From assembly GCF_019083805.1 (NCBI RefSeq), contig NZ_JAHRDV010000002.1:366586-430585 (forward strand): a stretch of 64,000 nucleotides of DNA, given 5' to 3'. The DNA comes from Acetobacter estunensis. GTDB taxonomy: Bacteria; Pseudomonadota; Alphaproteobacteria; Acetobacterales; Acetobacteraceae. The notes under the pieces were generated by a model. The model saw only the letters and a program-made list of their open reading frames with translations, ran no database searches and was not told the DNA's origin. Made by a program: the position numbers and the translations under genes. Of this stretch, positions 1-11,858 are shown in pieces. How positions within the stretch are numbered: the first letter of the stretch is position 1; every line of letters starts with the position of its first letter.

Positions 1-32
1 GCCGACCCGGAAGGCCGATAATGGGGCGCACC

Positions 33-2540
33 TTATCCCGGGTTGTCGAGAGTGGCGACCACCCCTTTTGCATGGAGGGCTTCCCACACGGCCAGACGCG
101 CCTGATTGGCGGCAGCGCTGACATCACGGGGCGAGGCTGTTTTCCCGGCAATGTCGAGCGACACCATGTCCGATTTGATGTCCCCGAGCGACACCGTGGG
201 AGCCGGCGTTTTCAGCAATCCGTTCACATGAGAGAGCGCGTCCGAAATGGCCGAGATCGCCACCGAAAGATCGGTGCCGAGCGGCAGACTGATGGAAAAC
301 GCCATGCTGCCCGCAGGCCGTCCGAACGTCGCGTTCCGCACGGCGGAGGTGATGAACTGGGAGTTCGGCACGATCAGCGTGGACCCATCCGACAATGCGA
401 GATCGGTGGAACGGACACTGATGCGTCGGATATCACCCACCTTGCCGCCAATCTCTACCATGTCACCGATAGTGACAGGCCGTTCCGCCAGCAGAATCAG
501 GCCCGAAACAAAGTTCTGCACAATGGATTGCAGACCGAAACCAATGCCAACCGACAGGGCACTGACCACCCATGTCATGCTGCTGACGGTCACCCCAAGA
601 GCCGACATCATGGTGAGCATCACCAATATCCACGCCACATAGGTCAGGATGGTCAGAATCGAGGTTTGCGCCCCAAGATCGAGCGAGGTGGTGGGAAAGA
701 AGCGCCGGGAGAGCCACTTGCGCACCGTGTGGATGATATAGTGTCCAAGGATCGGCAGGGCGAGGCATTCAAGCAGCACTTCGAATGACAGCGAGACGTT
801 GCCGATCTTCTGCCCGGACACCACATGCGCGATGTTGTCCACGATCACATCGAAGTCGAAATCCCCGCCCGACTGGGCCACGGCCAGCGCCACGAAAACA
901 AGAAAAACCCCGAACAGACCGCTGGTGACGACGCTGACCTGATCCACCAGACGCGGCGCCAGACCGAGCGAGACGAGGTGCCGGCCCATGCGACCGCTGC
1001 TGGAGAACTCCACGCTGGCCATGTTGCTGACCAAAAGATAGGACAACGCCAGCACCATGAGCGTGACGGCCATGGAACAGATCCATGACAGCACGATATA
1101 GCCAAGCGGGATGTAGCCCGTAATCAGCGCCGCCACCCCGAACAGGGAAAGGCCGAACGCCACTACGCGCGCGCCGCGCCCCAGAAGGCTCTGCCGCAAA
1201 CCTTCATCCGCACCGGACGAGGCAGGATGGAGCACGATCTGCCGAGGAGCGGAATACAGCAGAAAAGCCGTGGCCAGCATGAAGGCGGCATCAGGGATCT
1301 GCACCGTGGTCTGCCCGATGCCGCTCTGGAGATCGACATAGCGCAGCACACCGCGCACCAGCAGCAGCACGGTAAACCCCAGCGCATGCGCTCTTAGCGC
1401 CCGGGCCGCTGTGTTGCCCAATGGCACAAGCCGCCAGTCCCGATTGTCGGGCGCAAGCACAGACAACGAGGCTCCCAGCATGAATCCCGCCAGAAGACAT
1501 TGGCTGCCCGCCATTTCCGCCAACTGCTCAAGATGGGTTCCATCCATGTCCGCGCCGTTAGTCAGTCCGACCCATATCAGCAACGCCCCGCCACCAGCGC
1601 ACAGCGTGCACAGGCCGGAAAAGAAAGCGGTGGCCAGAATCTGCCGAAAACAGCCTGCGGATGGCTGAAGACGCGCGGCCAGTCGGCGTATCTGGCGTTG
1701 CAGGAAAAATGGCGCGACGAACACGATGCCTGCGCTGGCAAGAATGCCGAGCAGTGCAAGCAGCCGCCAGCCTTTTGTCGAGATCGCAAGAGCATCGGAC
1801 GCCTCGCCCCCCAATTCACCCAGTCGCGCCCGCGTGTCAGGAAACTCATCCCTCACCTGTCCCCAGAACGCAGGTGTAAGAGGCGATGGGAAATGCTCCA
1901 GCAGGCGTGCCTGCTGGGCCGCGTCGTTGCGCTGGCTCAGGACCAGCACGATCTGATGGGCCTCAAGCGCATACAGCCGTGCTCGCGCCAGCCGCGCCTT
2001 CAGATCCTGCTGCGAGAGAAGAATGCGTTTGCGTTGCGCCGTAACGGAAGCGGCCTCGGCCGGTTCATCCTTGCCGGGTTCCTTGCCGATAGCCTCGATA
2101 AAACTCTTATAGATCGCTTCATATGGCTCCAGCCGCGCCACCATGGCCCGAGCCGCCGCTTCGTCCGCCGATGCCTCACGTGTCAGACTCGAAACCGTAT
2201 CGGTGCCACTGCCCGCGTGCATGTCCACCCGCGCCATGAAAACATGGCGTATGGAGGCCTCCAGATCGTCGAGAGCCTTGTCAGAGACCACATCCGAAGG
2301 GCGCGCGATCAGCGTATCATGATCGGACGGGGCATCCGCAGCATGAAGCGGTGCGGCAAGCAGTGTGAAAACCAGTAGCAGGCAGGAAAAAAGCGCTACG
2401 CAGGAGGCGAAGTAACGGGAAAAGACGGGAAATGCGGTCTCATCGAAGATCATTTTTCGTGCGGTCATCACTCTATATGTTCTCAACTGCCCTGCCATTA
2501 TCCGCACGCCATCCCTTTCCGCGCCACGGGACGCTTTCAT
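33..2540 (-). CDS. MscS-family mechanosensitive channel with DUF3772-like N-terminus
   Basis: An 835-residue inner-membrane channel of the large MscS type (MscK/YbiO-like), expected to release solutes on hypo-osmotic shock. An N-terminal hydrophobic segment ending in PLHAADA (about residues 55-69) looks like a signal peptide. A periplasmic alpha-helical region with DUF3772 character follows, then many hydrophobic segments (about residues 255-660). The C-terminal MscS core contains the pore-helix motif GIGFGLQSIVQNFVSG, followed by the beta domain with ERPVTIGDMVEIGG and VPNSQF. The family assignment is clear. The start is not: in-frame ATGs at 2498, 2468 and 2453 would also keep the signal peptide, and no Shine-Dalgarno sequence decides between them. 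It is divergent from the OPT transporter across about 136 bp. Confidence 0.88.
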   Translation of the reverse strand: MKASRGAERDGVRIMAGQLRTYRVMTARKMIFDETAFPVFSRYFASCVALFSCLLLVFTLLAAPLHAADAPSDHDTLIARPSDVVSDKALDDLEASIRHVFMARVDMHAGSGTDTVSSLTREASADEAAARAMVARLEPYEAIYKSFIEAIGKEPGKDEPAEAASVTAQRKRILLSQQDLKARLARARLYALEAHQIVLVLSQRNDAAQQARLLEHFPSPLTPAFWGQVRDEFPDTRARLGELGGEASDALAISTKGWRLLALLGILASAGIVFVAPFFLQRQIRRLAARLQPSAGCFRQILATAFFSGLCTLCAGGGALLIWVGLTNGADMDGTHLEQLAEMAGSQCLLAGFMLGASLSVLAPDNRDWRLVPLGNTAARALRAHALGFTVLLLVRGVLRYVDLQSGIGQTTVQIPDAAFMLATAFLLYSAPRQIVLHPASSGADEGLRQSLLGRGARVVAFGLSLFGVAALITGYIPLGYIVLSWICSMAVTLMVLALSYLLVSNMASVEFSSSGRMGRHLVSLGLAPRLVDQVSVVTSGLFGVFLVFVALAVAQSGGDFDFDVIVDNIAHVVSGQKIGNVSLSFEVLLECLALPILGHYIIHTVRKWLSRRFFPTTSLDLGAQTSILTILTYVAWILVMLTMMSALGVTVSSMTWVVSALSVGIGFGLQSIVQNFVSGLILLAERPVTIGDMVEIGGKVGDIRRISVRSTDLALSDGSTLIVPNSQFITSAVRNATFGRPAGSMAFSISLPLGTDLSVAISAISDALSHVNGLLKTPAPTVSLGDIKSDMVSLDIAGKTASPRDVSAAANQARLAVWEALHAKGVVATLDNPG

Positions 2541-2676
2541 TTTTCGCGTCCCATCCTGTTTTCAGGCCATCGGGGTGCGGTCATCATGCCGTGTGCATGT
2601 ATCCGCGTCGATTCCATCGGCCTGTCAGGGAGTTAACGAATGAAATCCGTTTCGGCTCCCTGCGCTGGGCACGAAC

Positions 2677-4656
2677 ATGAGTGACGCACAGCCTTCATCC
2701 CCTTGCGGAGCCTCAATGCCACGGTCTGCCTCTTCCCGCGAACTTACAGTGCGTGGCCTCATACTCGGCGCTCTCATCACCGTCGTGTTCACGGCGTCCA
2801 ACACCTATCTCGGCCTGAAAATCGGTCTCACCTTCGCGTCCTCCATCCCCGCCGCCGTCATTTCCATGGCTGTGTTGCGGATGCTCGGTGGAGGCAGCAT
2901 TCTGGAAAACAACATGGTCCAGAGTCAGGCTTCTGCAGCCGGGACCATTTCCACCGTTTTCGCAGTCTTCCCAGCGCTCATACTCGTTGGGCACTGGGCA
3001 CGCTTTCCATTCATCGAGACGGCGGGACTGACGGCCATAGGTGGCATGACCGGTGTGCTTTTCACCATTCCCCTGCGCCGGGCGCTCGTCACCGAAAGCA
3101 GCCTACCCTATCCCGAAGGCGTGGCCGCGGCGGAGATTCTCAAGGTCGGGCAGGAAGCGACCGAAGCTGGCGGCAATCATCGTGGATTGACGGCTCTGTT
3201 GAGTGGAGCCGGATTGGCCGCTGCACTGTCCTTTGCCACAGGCGGCCTCAGGCTGCTGGCCGATGGGGCTTCCCTGACACTGACGCTTAGCTCAGGGGTC
3301 TTCCGCCTCTCGACAGGCTTCTCCCCGGCCCTTCTGGGCGCTGGCTATCTAGTGGGGATTTCCGGTGGGCTCGCCATGCTCACAGGCTATGCCCTTTCGT
3401 GGCTCATCGCGGTGCCGTGGCTGACCGCCATCACACCCAATCCCCATCACCTCGAAGCAAGCGCCTTCGCCACCTCCATCTGGCTGCACGATGTCCGCTT
3501 CATCGGTGCAGGGGCGATCGCTCTCGCCGCTTTCTGGACCTTGGGCGAACTGGCGCTACCCGTCATTCGTGGTGTGCGAGAGGCGCTTTCAACCACCACG
3601 CTTCGTAGCGACACTGACCGCGATCTTTCTCCTCGTACCATTCTACTGACCGGCGGCGTTCTTGCTCTCGCATTCATGGGGATGCTCGCCGTCTTTCTCT
3701 GGCCCTTTACCACATCCGTCCTGTCCGCTGCCCTTTTCGGCACATTGTTTCTCTTCGTATTCGGTTTTCTTACAGCCGCCGCCTGCGGTTACATGGCCGG
3801 ACTGGTGGGCTCTTCCTCCTCTCCCATTTCGGGAATCGTGCTGATCGCCACTGTCATGGTCTGTTCGCTGATTCTGCTGATGGAGCATCTCGGTGCGCTG
3901 CCTGCTGTTTTCGCCGCCAACGACCATCACTTGGCCATTGCGTTCGCCATCGTCATTCTCTCCGGCATTGTCGCTTCCGCCTCCATCTCCAATGACAATC
4001 TTCAGGATCTGAAAACCGGCCAACTGGTGGGAGCTTCCCCATGGAAACAGGAGGCGGTGCTGCTGCTCGGATGCGGGGTTGGCGCGCTGGTCGTGCCCAT
4101 TGTGCTGAACCTGCTATATCAGGCTTATGGCTTTGCCGGCACGCTTCCTCGTCCCGGCATGGACCCGACCCATGCCCTCGCCGCACCGCAGCCCGCCATC
4201 GTCACGATGATTGCTTCAGGCATTTTCCGTCAAAATCTCGACTGGACGATGCTTGCCATCGGCGCGGGCATCGGCATCGCACTGATCGTGGTGGACCGCC
4301 TCCTACGCCGCCGGAATCTTGCCCTGCCTCCGCTTGCTGTCGGCATCGGGCTTTATCTGCCTCCCGCCGTCTCCACGACACTGGCCGTGGGAGCAATGCT
4401 CCGATGGTTTCTCGATCGACGCCGGAAGGCAGTCCACCACGGAGCGGATGACGGCACGATGATCGCCTCCGGTCTCGTCGTGGGAGAAAGCCTCATGGGT
4501 GTGGCACTGGCGGCCGTCTCGGGACTGAGTGGAGCGGACGATCTTCTGGCGTTGGGCACCGGCACGGCATGGTGGAACTCGGTTGCTGCCATGCTCGGCT
4601 TTCTTGCCTTGTGCCTGTGGTTTGTCCGACACGTCCTGCGTGAGCCCGACTGCTGA
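2677..4656 (+). CDS. OPT family oligopeptide transporter
   Basis: A 659-residue polytopic membrane protein of the OPT family, which moves small peptides or metal chelates inward with protons. The N-terminal part shows the family signature around TASNTYLGLKIGLTFASSIP, then ENNMVQSQASAAGTI. About 14 or more hydrophobic stretches follow to the C-terminus. SYPEGVAAAEILKVG-like wording (here LPYPEGVAAAEILKVG) and NDNLQDLKTGQLVGA are also typical of bacterial OPT proteins. It is a single gene, convergent with the TadG-like gene only 7 bp downstream. Substrate cannot be read from the sequence. Confidence 0.9.
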   Translation: MSDAQPSSPCGASMPRSASSRELTVRGLILGALITVVFTASNTYLGLKIGLTFASSIPAAVISMAVLRMLGGGSILENNMVQSQASAAGTISTVFAVFPALILVGHWARFPFIETAGLTAIGGMTGVLFTIPLRRALVTESSLPYPEGVAAAEILKVGQEATEAGGNHRGLTALLSGAGLAAALSFATGGLRLLADGASLTLTLSSGVFRLSTGFSPALLGAGYLVGISGGLAMLTGYALSWLIAVPWLTAITPNPHHLEASAFATSIWLHDVRFIGAGAIALAAFWTLGELALPVIRGVREALSTTTLRSDTDRDLSPRTILLTGGVLALAFMGMLAVFLWPFTTSVLSAALFGTLFLFVFGFLTAAACGYMAGLVGSSSSPISGIVLIATVMVCSLILLMEHLGALPAVFAANDHHLAIAFAIVILSGIVASASISNDNLQDLKTGQLVGASPWKQEAVLLLGCGVGALVVPIVLNLLYQAYGFAGTLPRPGMDPTHALAAPQPAIVTMIASGIFRQNLDWTMLAIGAGIGIALIVVDRLLRRRNLALPPLAVGIGLYLPPAVSTTLAVGAMLRWFLDRRRKAVHHGADDGTMIASGLVVGESLMGVALAAVSGLSGADDLLALGTGTAWWNSVAAMLGFLALCLWFVRHVLREPDC

Positions 4657-4663
4657 TGTCCGC

Positions 4664-5230
4664 TTAAGAACCGGAAGAACTGGTGAGCGGAATGGACGTC
4701 GAACGCCGCGGTACCATGAACAGTTTTTCCGAAAGAGTCAGATTTTTGGACATGAAAGCTGACGCCAGACTGGGCACGTAAGCATAGCTGACCTCGGCAT
4801 AGATCAGATATGAAGTACTTGCCGTGCTCGAATCCGTAGGCACCGTAACGGTGCTGCCTGTTGCCCGTGCGGTGGCTGTTCCCGAGGCTCTGCTCCACAC
4901 AACCGTTCCCGTGCCCGCACTGGTCACACTAAGCTCCGAGACAACCATTCCAGCCGGCGTAGTGGAATAAGGCTCCAGCACCAGTTTGGAAGCCGAAAGC
5001 ACCAGCGAAACATCGGATTCGGCCATGGTCGTGTACTGGGTTGTGACATTCGCAAGTGTACGAGCTGCTGCCGTCACTTTGCGCGACACGATGACGGCGT
5101 CCTCCAGCGTAATCCCACCGACGAGCATCATCACCAGAACAGGCAGCAGAAGCGCGAATTCGATCGCAGCAGCACCTCGCTGGCATCGCCAAAGACGGCA
5201 CAACAGGCCATGTCTTTTCGACTCCATCAT
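4664..5230 (-). CDS. TadE/TadG-like pilus assembly protein (second of a pair)
   Basis: A 188-residue protein with a short basic N-terminus and one hydrophobic segment preceded by RGAAAIEFALLLPVLVMML. That is the TadE-type prepilin-like signature, with Glu at position 5 of the mature helix. The remainder is Ser/Thr-rich and probably periplasmic. TadE/TadG proteins are pseudopilins of tight-adherence (Flp) systems. The start overlaps the stop of the upstream gene by 4 bp (ATGA), so the two are translationally coupled. An alternative ATG lies one codon in. No other tad genes are nearby. Confidence 0.78.
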   Translation of the reverse strand: MMESKRHGLLCRLWRCQRGAAAIEFALLLPVLVMMLVGGITLEDAVIVSRKVTAAARTLANVTTQYTTMAESDVSLVLSASKLVLEPYSTTPAGMVVSELSVTSAGTGTVVWSRASGTATARATGSTVTVPTDSSTASTSYLIYAEVSYAYVPSLASAFMSKNLTLSEKLFMVPRRSTSIPLTSSSGS

Positions 5231-5823
5231 GAAGAAGGCTCTACTTTGATAACGGACGTCGAGACGAGAAGATGCGCATTGGTGCCAGTGGTCACAGCGG
5301 AAAATCCACCGATATCTCCCAGAACCGGCATGGCATAGAGCATCTGAAGAACCACGACACTGCTCGCACTGCCTGGATCGTATTGTGTCGTGCCGGTAAG
5401 ATTCCCGCTGGAATCCAGCGTCGTCGTGGGAATACTGATATTAACGTCGCTATAATTGTTGGCTGTCTGTACATTGATGACCAGCCGCGAACACGACATG
5501 AATGACGGAAGATTGGCACAAGCCAACGATTTGAAGTCAGATGCCTGTCCTGCGGCTGGCGCCTGCCCTGTCAGCAGGAGCCGCGACATCTCGTCGGACA
5601 CGCTGTCCAACGCGCTTTGCGTAAAATAGATCAGACTTACGGTGAAAGATGCGAAAATCAGTCCCAAAAGCGGGATGACCAGCATCGCAAACTCGATTAC
5701 CGCGCTCCCTGCCCGGTCATGGAAAAAGCGCCGCATATCATGCCGCAGCGCATCGCACATACGAAGAAGCCTGCCGCCTTCGCGCACGTTTTCCGCGCTT
5801 GTCTGAAAGTCTTCAGATGGCAT
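5227..5823 (-). CDS. TadE-like pilus assembly protein (first of a pair)
   Basis: A 198-residue protein. The hydrophobic segment follows RAGSAVIEFAMLVIPLLGLI, the TadE signature with the conserved Glu. The rest (about residues 75-198) is likely periplasmic and carries two Cys residues (LACANLPSFMSCSRL). I chose the ATG at 5823 because AAGGAAAGGCGG lies just upstream on this strand. A longer reading to 5988 has no such support. It is coupled by a 4-bp overlap to the next TadG-like gene. Role in pilus biogenesis is inferred from the family only. Confidence 0.78.
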   Translation of the reverse strand: MPSEDFQTSAENVREGGRLLRMCDALRHDMRRFFHDRAGSAVIEFAMLVIPLLGLIFASFTVSLIYFTQSALDSVSDEMSRLLLTGQAPAAGQASDFKSLACANLPSFMSCSRLVINVQTANNYSDVNISIPTTTLDSSGNLTGTTQYDPGSASSVVVLQMLYAMPVLGDIGGFSAVTTGTNAHLLVSTSVIKVEPSS

Positions 5824-6023
5824 GAATGCAGACCGCCTTTCCTTGCGTAAGCGGCTCAGCTTTATCGCATGGCTATTAATGGGCCGTTTAAACTTTTGCA
5901 CTCTGCCCACAAGCTCGCTCTGGACAGTTGCGGCTCTGGGGGGGATGCTTGCTGGACAAAAGGGTGCGGATGATCTCATCACCACCATCGAACACGATCA
6001 AAGACGACGGAAAGGGAAACCAA

Positions 6024-6233
6024 GTGCAGACAGCCACGCTCATGGTCGAAGGCATGACATGCGACGGGTGCGTGAAAGCCATCACGCGCGCGCTCGAAGC
6101 CATTCCGGGTGTTCACGCCGTCCGAGTATCACTGGAAAAGGGATCGGTTGCCATTGACTATGATCCCAAGGAAACCGGCCCGAGCAACTTCGCTCCTTCC
6201 ATTGAGGCGGCTGGATTCACCGTAATCGGCTGA
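6024..6233 (+). CDS. Heavy-metal-associated (CopZ-like) domain protein
   Basis: A 69-residue single HMA domain: beta-strand TATLMVEGMTCDGC, with the metal-binding GMTCxxC motif, then helix VKAITRALEAIPGV and the remaining ferredoxin-like fold. Such proteins bind Cu(I) or similar ions and pass them to P-type ATPases. I chose the GTG at 6024 because AAAGGG lies seven bases upstream and the domain begins immediately. Upstream ATGs would add an unlikely hydrophilic leader. No copper ATPase or CueR-type regulator is adjacent, so the partner is unknown. Confidence 0.82.
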   Translation: MQTATLMVEGMTCDGCVKAITRALEAIPGVHAVRVSLEKGSVAIDYDPKETGPSNFAPSIEAAGFTVIG

Positions 6234-6382
6234 GACGGCACTGCTTTCGCATGGGCGCAATGTCACGGTCGGGCTTCAATGAAGAGAACGGACGTGGCAC
6301 AAGCCCATCCTTCAAGATGTCAGGAATCAACGAGGTCGTGGTGACGTATTCAGCCGCCCGTGCACAGCAGGAAGCCACCTCC

Positions 6383-6670
6383 ATGCAACGTATGGCGCGA
6401 CGGGCCTTTCCTTTTGTCGCCCTTGCCCTTGCCGCGTGCTCTCCCGAAATGGGCCGCACATGGAATGACACCGATATAAGCTGCCTGCGCAAGCAGATGG
6501 GAGATGCGGTTCACACCTCTTTCCCCCTTGCTGCCAATGAGTGTCAGCGCCTGACCAATCACAACACCATTTTCGGCGCCGACCACGCTAAGATCATTCC
6601 ACTGGACCTGAAGGGGGCGCCGGATCTTCAGGCACTCGCTGAAGAATACGGCTACAGCTACACCAAATAA
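6383..6670 (+). CDS. Small lipoprotein of unknown function
   Basis: A 95-residue protein. The N-terminus MQRMARRAFPFVALALAAC is a lipoprotein signal peptide with lipobox LAAC. The mature part is about 75 residues, with two further Cys (DISCLRKQMG and NECQRLTNHN) that could form a disulfide. The ATG at 6383 has GAAG upstream and begins right at the basic n-region; longer starts do not look real. I do not recognise the family. It is convergent with the HNH gene 6 bp downstream. Confidence 0.65.
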   Translation: MQRMARRAFPFVALALAACSPEMGRTWNDTDISCLRKQMGDAVHTSFPLAANECQRLTNHNTIFGADHAKIIPLDLKGAPDLQALAEEYGYSYTK

Positions 6671-6676
6671 GCGGGG

Positions 6677-7246
6677 TCAGCTTTCCAGTTCGACATCCCA
6701 GTAGAGATAGTCACGCCAGCTTTCATGCAGATAATTGGGCGGGAAGGCCCGCCCATTCTCCTGCAACAGCCGGGTATTGGGCTGAACCGGACGGCGACGG
6801 GGAAATATCTTGATCTCATGTGGCATATGCGACGCCTTGAGCAGATTGCACGAGCTGCACGCCGCCACGACATTCTCCCAAGTCGTCTTGCCGCCACGAC
6901 TGCGCGGAATGACGTGATCGAAGGTCAGATCATGTGTGGGCAGTTGCTCATGACAGTACTGACAGGAAAAATTGTCCCGCAGAAACACATTGAAGCGTGT
7001 GAAAGCCGGTCGTCGGGCCGTTGGCACATATTCCTTGAGCGCGATCACGCTCGGAAGCTTCATGCGACAGCTTGGAGAACGGACCTCCGCTTCATATTCG
7101 TTCAGCACGGACACCCGATCGAGGCACACGGCCCGAATGGTGTCCTGCCATGACCACAGGGAAAGCGGAAAGTAGGAAAGCGGTCGAAAGTCCGCATTCA
7201 GAACGAGTGACGGATAGTGCATACTGCCACTAGACAAGGCGCGCAT
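6677..7246 (-). CDS. HNH endonuclease
   Basis: A 189-residue protein. The central HNH module has two zinc knuckles (CQYC and CSSC) and the catalytic stretch LTFDHVIPRSRGGKTTWENV (about residues 110-155). The N-terminal part, SLVLNADFRPLSYFPLSLWS, and the C-terminal NYLHESWRDYLYWD match a conserved alphaproteobacterial HNH family whose in vivo role is not established. Start is uncertain: the ATG at 7246 is used, and MHYPS at 7222 is the alternative. It stands alone, not in an obvious defence or phage context. Confidence 0.85.
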   Translation of the reverse strand: MRALSSGSMHYPSLVLNADFRPLSYFPLSLWSWQDTIRAVCLDRVSVLNEYEAEVRSPSCRMKLPSVIALKEYVPTARRPAFTRFNVFLRDNFSCQYCHEQLPTHDLTFDHVIPRSRGGKTTWENVVAACSSCNLLKASHMPHEIKIFPRRRPVQPNTRLLQENGRAFPPNYLHESWRDYLYWDVELES

Positions 7247-7394
7247 CCTTTTCCCGGAGACGGCCCATGATCCTGCTGGCATGTACTCGAAACCGGCCAT
7301 CAGTGGTCACGCGTCGTCGAGAACTCTTCGTGAACCATAATCCCTTATTCGCAGCGTTCGCAAGGAAGCGGCCGCTCTTTTGCATGACGTCCTC

Positions 7395-9588
<2,194 letters not shown>

Positions 9589-9606
9589 AAGAGGCCAACA
9601 CAGCAT

Positions 9607-10815
9607 ATGACGGGACCAACTCTCGCCCACCGTCTCGATGGTCTGCCCGCTCCTGCGACCATCGAGATGTCGCGTCAGGCACGCGCGTTGAAAGCGCAGG
9701 GGCACGACATTATCAGTCTGGCGTTGGGCGAACCTGACTTCGCCACGCCGGAGGATGCTGTTGAGGCCGCTCATCAGGCGGCCCTGAGGGGTGAGACGAA
9801 ATATCCCCCCGTCGATGGCACGCCGGCTCTGAAAGCAGCCATCGCGCGCAAGTTCGAGCGCGACAACGGTCTAACCTTCGCACCTGACGAACTGATGGTT
9901 AGCAACGGTGGCAAGCAGGTCATTTTCAACGCCTTCATGGCGACAATCGATCCCGGTGACGAAGTGGCTGTCCCCGCTCCCTACTGGGTGAGTTATCCTC
10001 TGATTGCACGGATGTTCGGCGGTGTACCCATTCATCCCGTGTGCGACGAGGCTGACGGCTTCAGTCTGCGTCCCGAACGGCTGGCTGCTGCCATGACACC
10101 TCGCACCAAGTGGGTAGTGCTGAACTTCCCCAACAACCCCACAGGGGGACTGTGTTCGGAGAGCGATTTGCGCGGTATCGCAGAAGTGCTTCGCAAATGG
10201 CCGGACGTCTGGGTTTTATCGGACGAAATATACGAGCATCTCGTATTCGATGAACATCATTTTTCATCGTTTGCCGCTATAGCGCCAGACCTGCGCGATC
10301 GTATCGTCACCATGAACGGCATGGCAAAAGCCTATGCTATGACCGGCTGGCGCGTGGGGTTTGCAGGAGGACCGAAACGCCTGATCGCCGCCATGAGATC
10401 GGTCCAGAGCAACGCCACATCCGGTATTTGCACCGTTGCGCAGGCCGCCGCAGCAGCGGCCCTCGATGGTCCGCAGGATATGATCCGCGATATGGTGACC
10501 ACCTATGAGCGACGTCGAAACCTGATGGTTCAAGCGTTGCGCGACATTCCCGGCCTGACCTGTGCCGTGCCCGCCGGTGCGTTCTATGTGTATCCGGGTG
10601 TGGCTGGATGTCTCGGCAAAACCACGCCCGCAGGCCGAAAACTGGTCACGGACACGGACTTTGCCATGGCGTTTCTGGAAGAAGCCTACGTTGCGACGGT
10701 GCCGGGAAGCGCGTTCGGTCTTGCGCCCTATCTGCGCCTGTCCTGCGCTACATCCGACACGTTGCTTATTGAAGCGTGCCAGCGTCTGCGCCGCTTTGTT
10801 GCAACGCTCGTCTAA
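9607..10815 (+). CDS. Aspartate-type aminotransferase (class I), copy 2
   Basis: A 402-residue close paralogue of the preceding gene. The motifs line up throughout: [35 protein letters not shown] and the PLP-lysine site [17 protein letters not shown]. The difference SK to AK beside the lysine and several substrate-loop changes suggest divergence of specificity. All catalytic residues appear intact. It could act on aspartate, an aromatic amino acid or a prephenate-type substrate; the sequence does not decide. It follows copy 1 by 18 bp. Confidence 0.9.
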   Translation: MTGPTLAHRLDGLPAPATIEMSRQARALKAQGHDIISLALGEPDFATPEDAVEAAHQAALRGETKYPPVDGTPALKAAIARKFERDNGLTFAPDELMVSNGGKQVIFNAFMATIDPGDEVAVPAPYWVSYPLIARMFGGVPIHPVCDEADGFSLRPERLAAAMTPRTKWVVLNFPNNPTGGLCSESDLRGIAEVLRKWPDVWVLSDEIYEHLVFDEHHFSSFAAIAPDLRDRIVTMNGMAKAYAMTGWRVGFAGGPKRLIAAMRSVQSNATSGICTVAQAAAAAALDGPQDMIRDMVTTYERRRNLMVQALRDIPGLTCAVPAGAFYVYPGVAGCLGKTTPAGRKLVTDTDFAMAFLEEAYVATVPGSAFGLAPYLRLSCATSDTLLIEACQRLRRFVATLV

Positions 10816-10827
10816 ACGCCGCTTCTA

Positions 10828-11676
10828 TTATTTGTCTTTAAAGTAATGAAGGAAACGTGAGCAGGCTTTCCGCATGCCCGTCACCATGGGCTGCGGCAAT
10901 TGTTCACGTAGGAACATCTGCGCTCTCCGTTCCAGCGGAATATCGGAACGCCGCAAATACCGTGTGGTTTGTACTTCAAAAAGAGGATCAGGATCCGTGT
11001 TGTCCGTATAGAAATAGGCAATCAATGCGCGACGGCATCCCTTCTTCACCGGTTCCGGATAGCCATGCAGAGCAGTGGGTGACTGCTCCATGACAAGCGT
11101 GCGCCCAAAAACCGGTGCGATAAAGGCTTCCGGTCGTTCCGTAGAACTGTTCCACAGTTCCAGACTTCCCTCATCTTCTTCCTGCCAGTCGGGATTGAGA
11201 TAAGTAATAACAGCCAGAGTATTGCGTTTTTGTGTGCGTGGATGCTTCTGGAAATCCACATGAATCTGGAAGTGTCCGTTCTGGCTGGCCTCATGCAATC
11301 CGCCACCAAAAAGCTCGATATCCGGTTGCAAACCGGCAATACCAGTTAGCTTTTCAAGAAATTGGATAAAATCGGGAGATTTGACGGCCGTAAAATAAGA
11401 CAGAAGCGCCGGCGGCATGGCATCCCATCTGTTAAGCTGACGCTTTTTCTGAAGAGCCGTATAATGAGGTTCCCAAGATGTCTGGGGCAATACATGTGCT
11501 TCTTCCAGAACAGAAGCAAGAAAATCCGCGCTAAAGAGACCGTCTATGGAAACATGAGGAAAAGGCTGAGCGTGCCGAAATTTTTCATTCAAATGCGTCA
11601 GAACGGAAGAAGAGAACTCTCTCCATAACCGTGTCTCATTTGCTGTTTCCACGCTGCATAGAGAAGAAGCGCTCAT
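10828..11676 (-). CDS. 2-oxoglutarate/Fe(II)-dependent oxygenase (prolyl 4-hydroxylase type)
   Basis: A 282-residue protein with the double-stranded beta-helix oxygenase signature. The iron ligands HVD occur in NGHFQIHVDFQKHPRTQKR, the distal His in SPTALHGYPEP, and the 2-oxoglutarate-binding Arg follows in CRRALIAYFYT. Related proteins hydroxylate peptidyl proline or small molecules. The substrate here is unknown. Base composition is visibly AT-richer than its neighbours, and no partner gene is adjacent. It is convergent with the aminotransferase copy 2 (12 bp) and divergent from the M3 peptidase. Confidence 0.82.
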   Translation of the reverse strand: MSASSLCSVETANETRLWREFSSSVLTHLNEKFRHAQPFPHVSIDGLFSADFLASVLEEAHVLPQTSWEPHYTALQKKRQLNRWDAMPPALLSYFTAVKSPDFIQFLEKLTGIAGLQPDIELFGGGLHEASQNGHFQIHVDFQKHPRTQKRNTLAVITYLNPDWQEEDEGSLELWNSSTERPEAFIAPVFGRTLVMEQSPTALHGYPEPVKKGCRRALIAYFYTDNTDPDPLFEVQTTRYLRRSDIPLERRAQMFLREQLPQPMVTGMRKACSRFLHYFKDK

Positions 11677-11858
11677 GTTCGTTTTTCCATAGCGGGTAGT
11701 ATTCTATGCGCATTACCTAGTTTTCTGTACAGACCCCAATAGCGTGTCGTGACGATTTTCTTTCCCCAACTCACGAACCCAAGAACCGAGCGCCACATGC
11801 CAATGATCGCGCTGCGATTACGATGGACGAACCCATCGGCCCCATGCACGATGTGGCA

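Noticed and set aside
1500..2378. Long plus-strand reading frames opposite the MscS gene (also 21-788)
   Set aside because: Shadows of the real gene; low-complexity Arg/His-rich composition and no domain.
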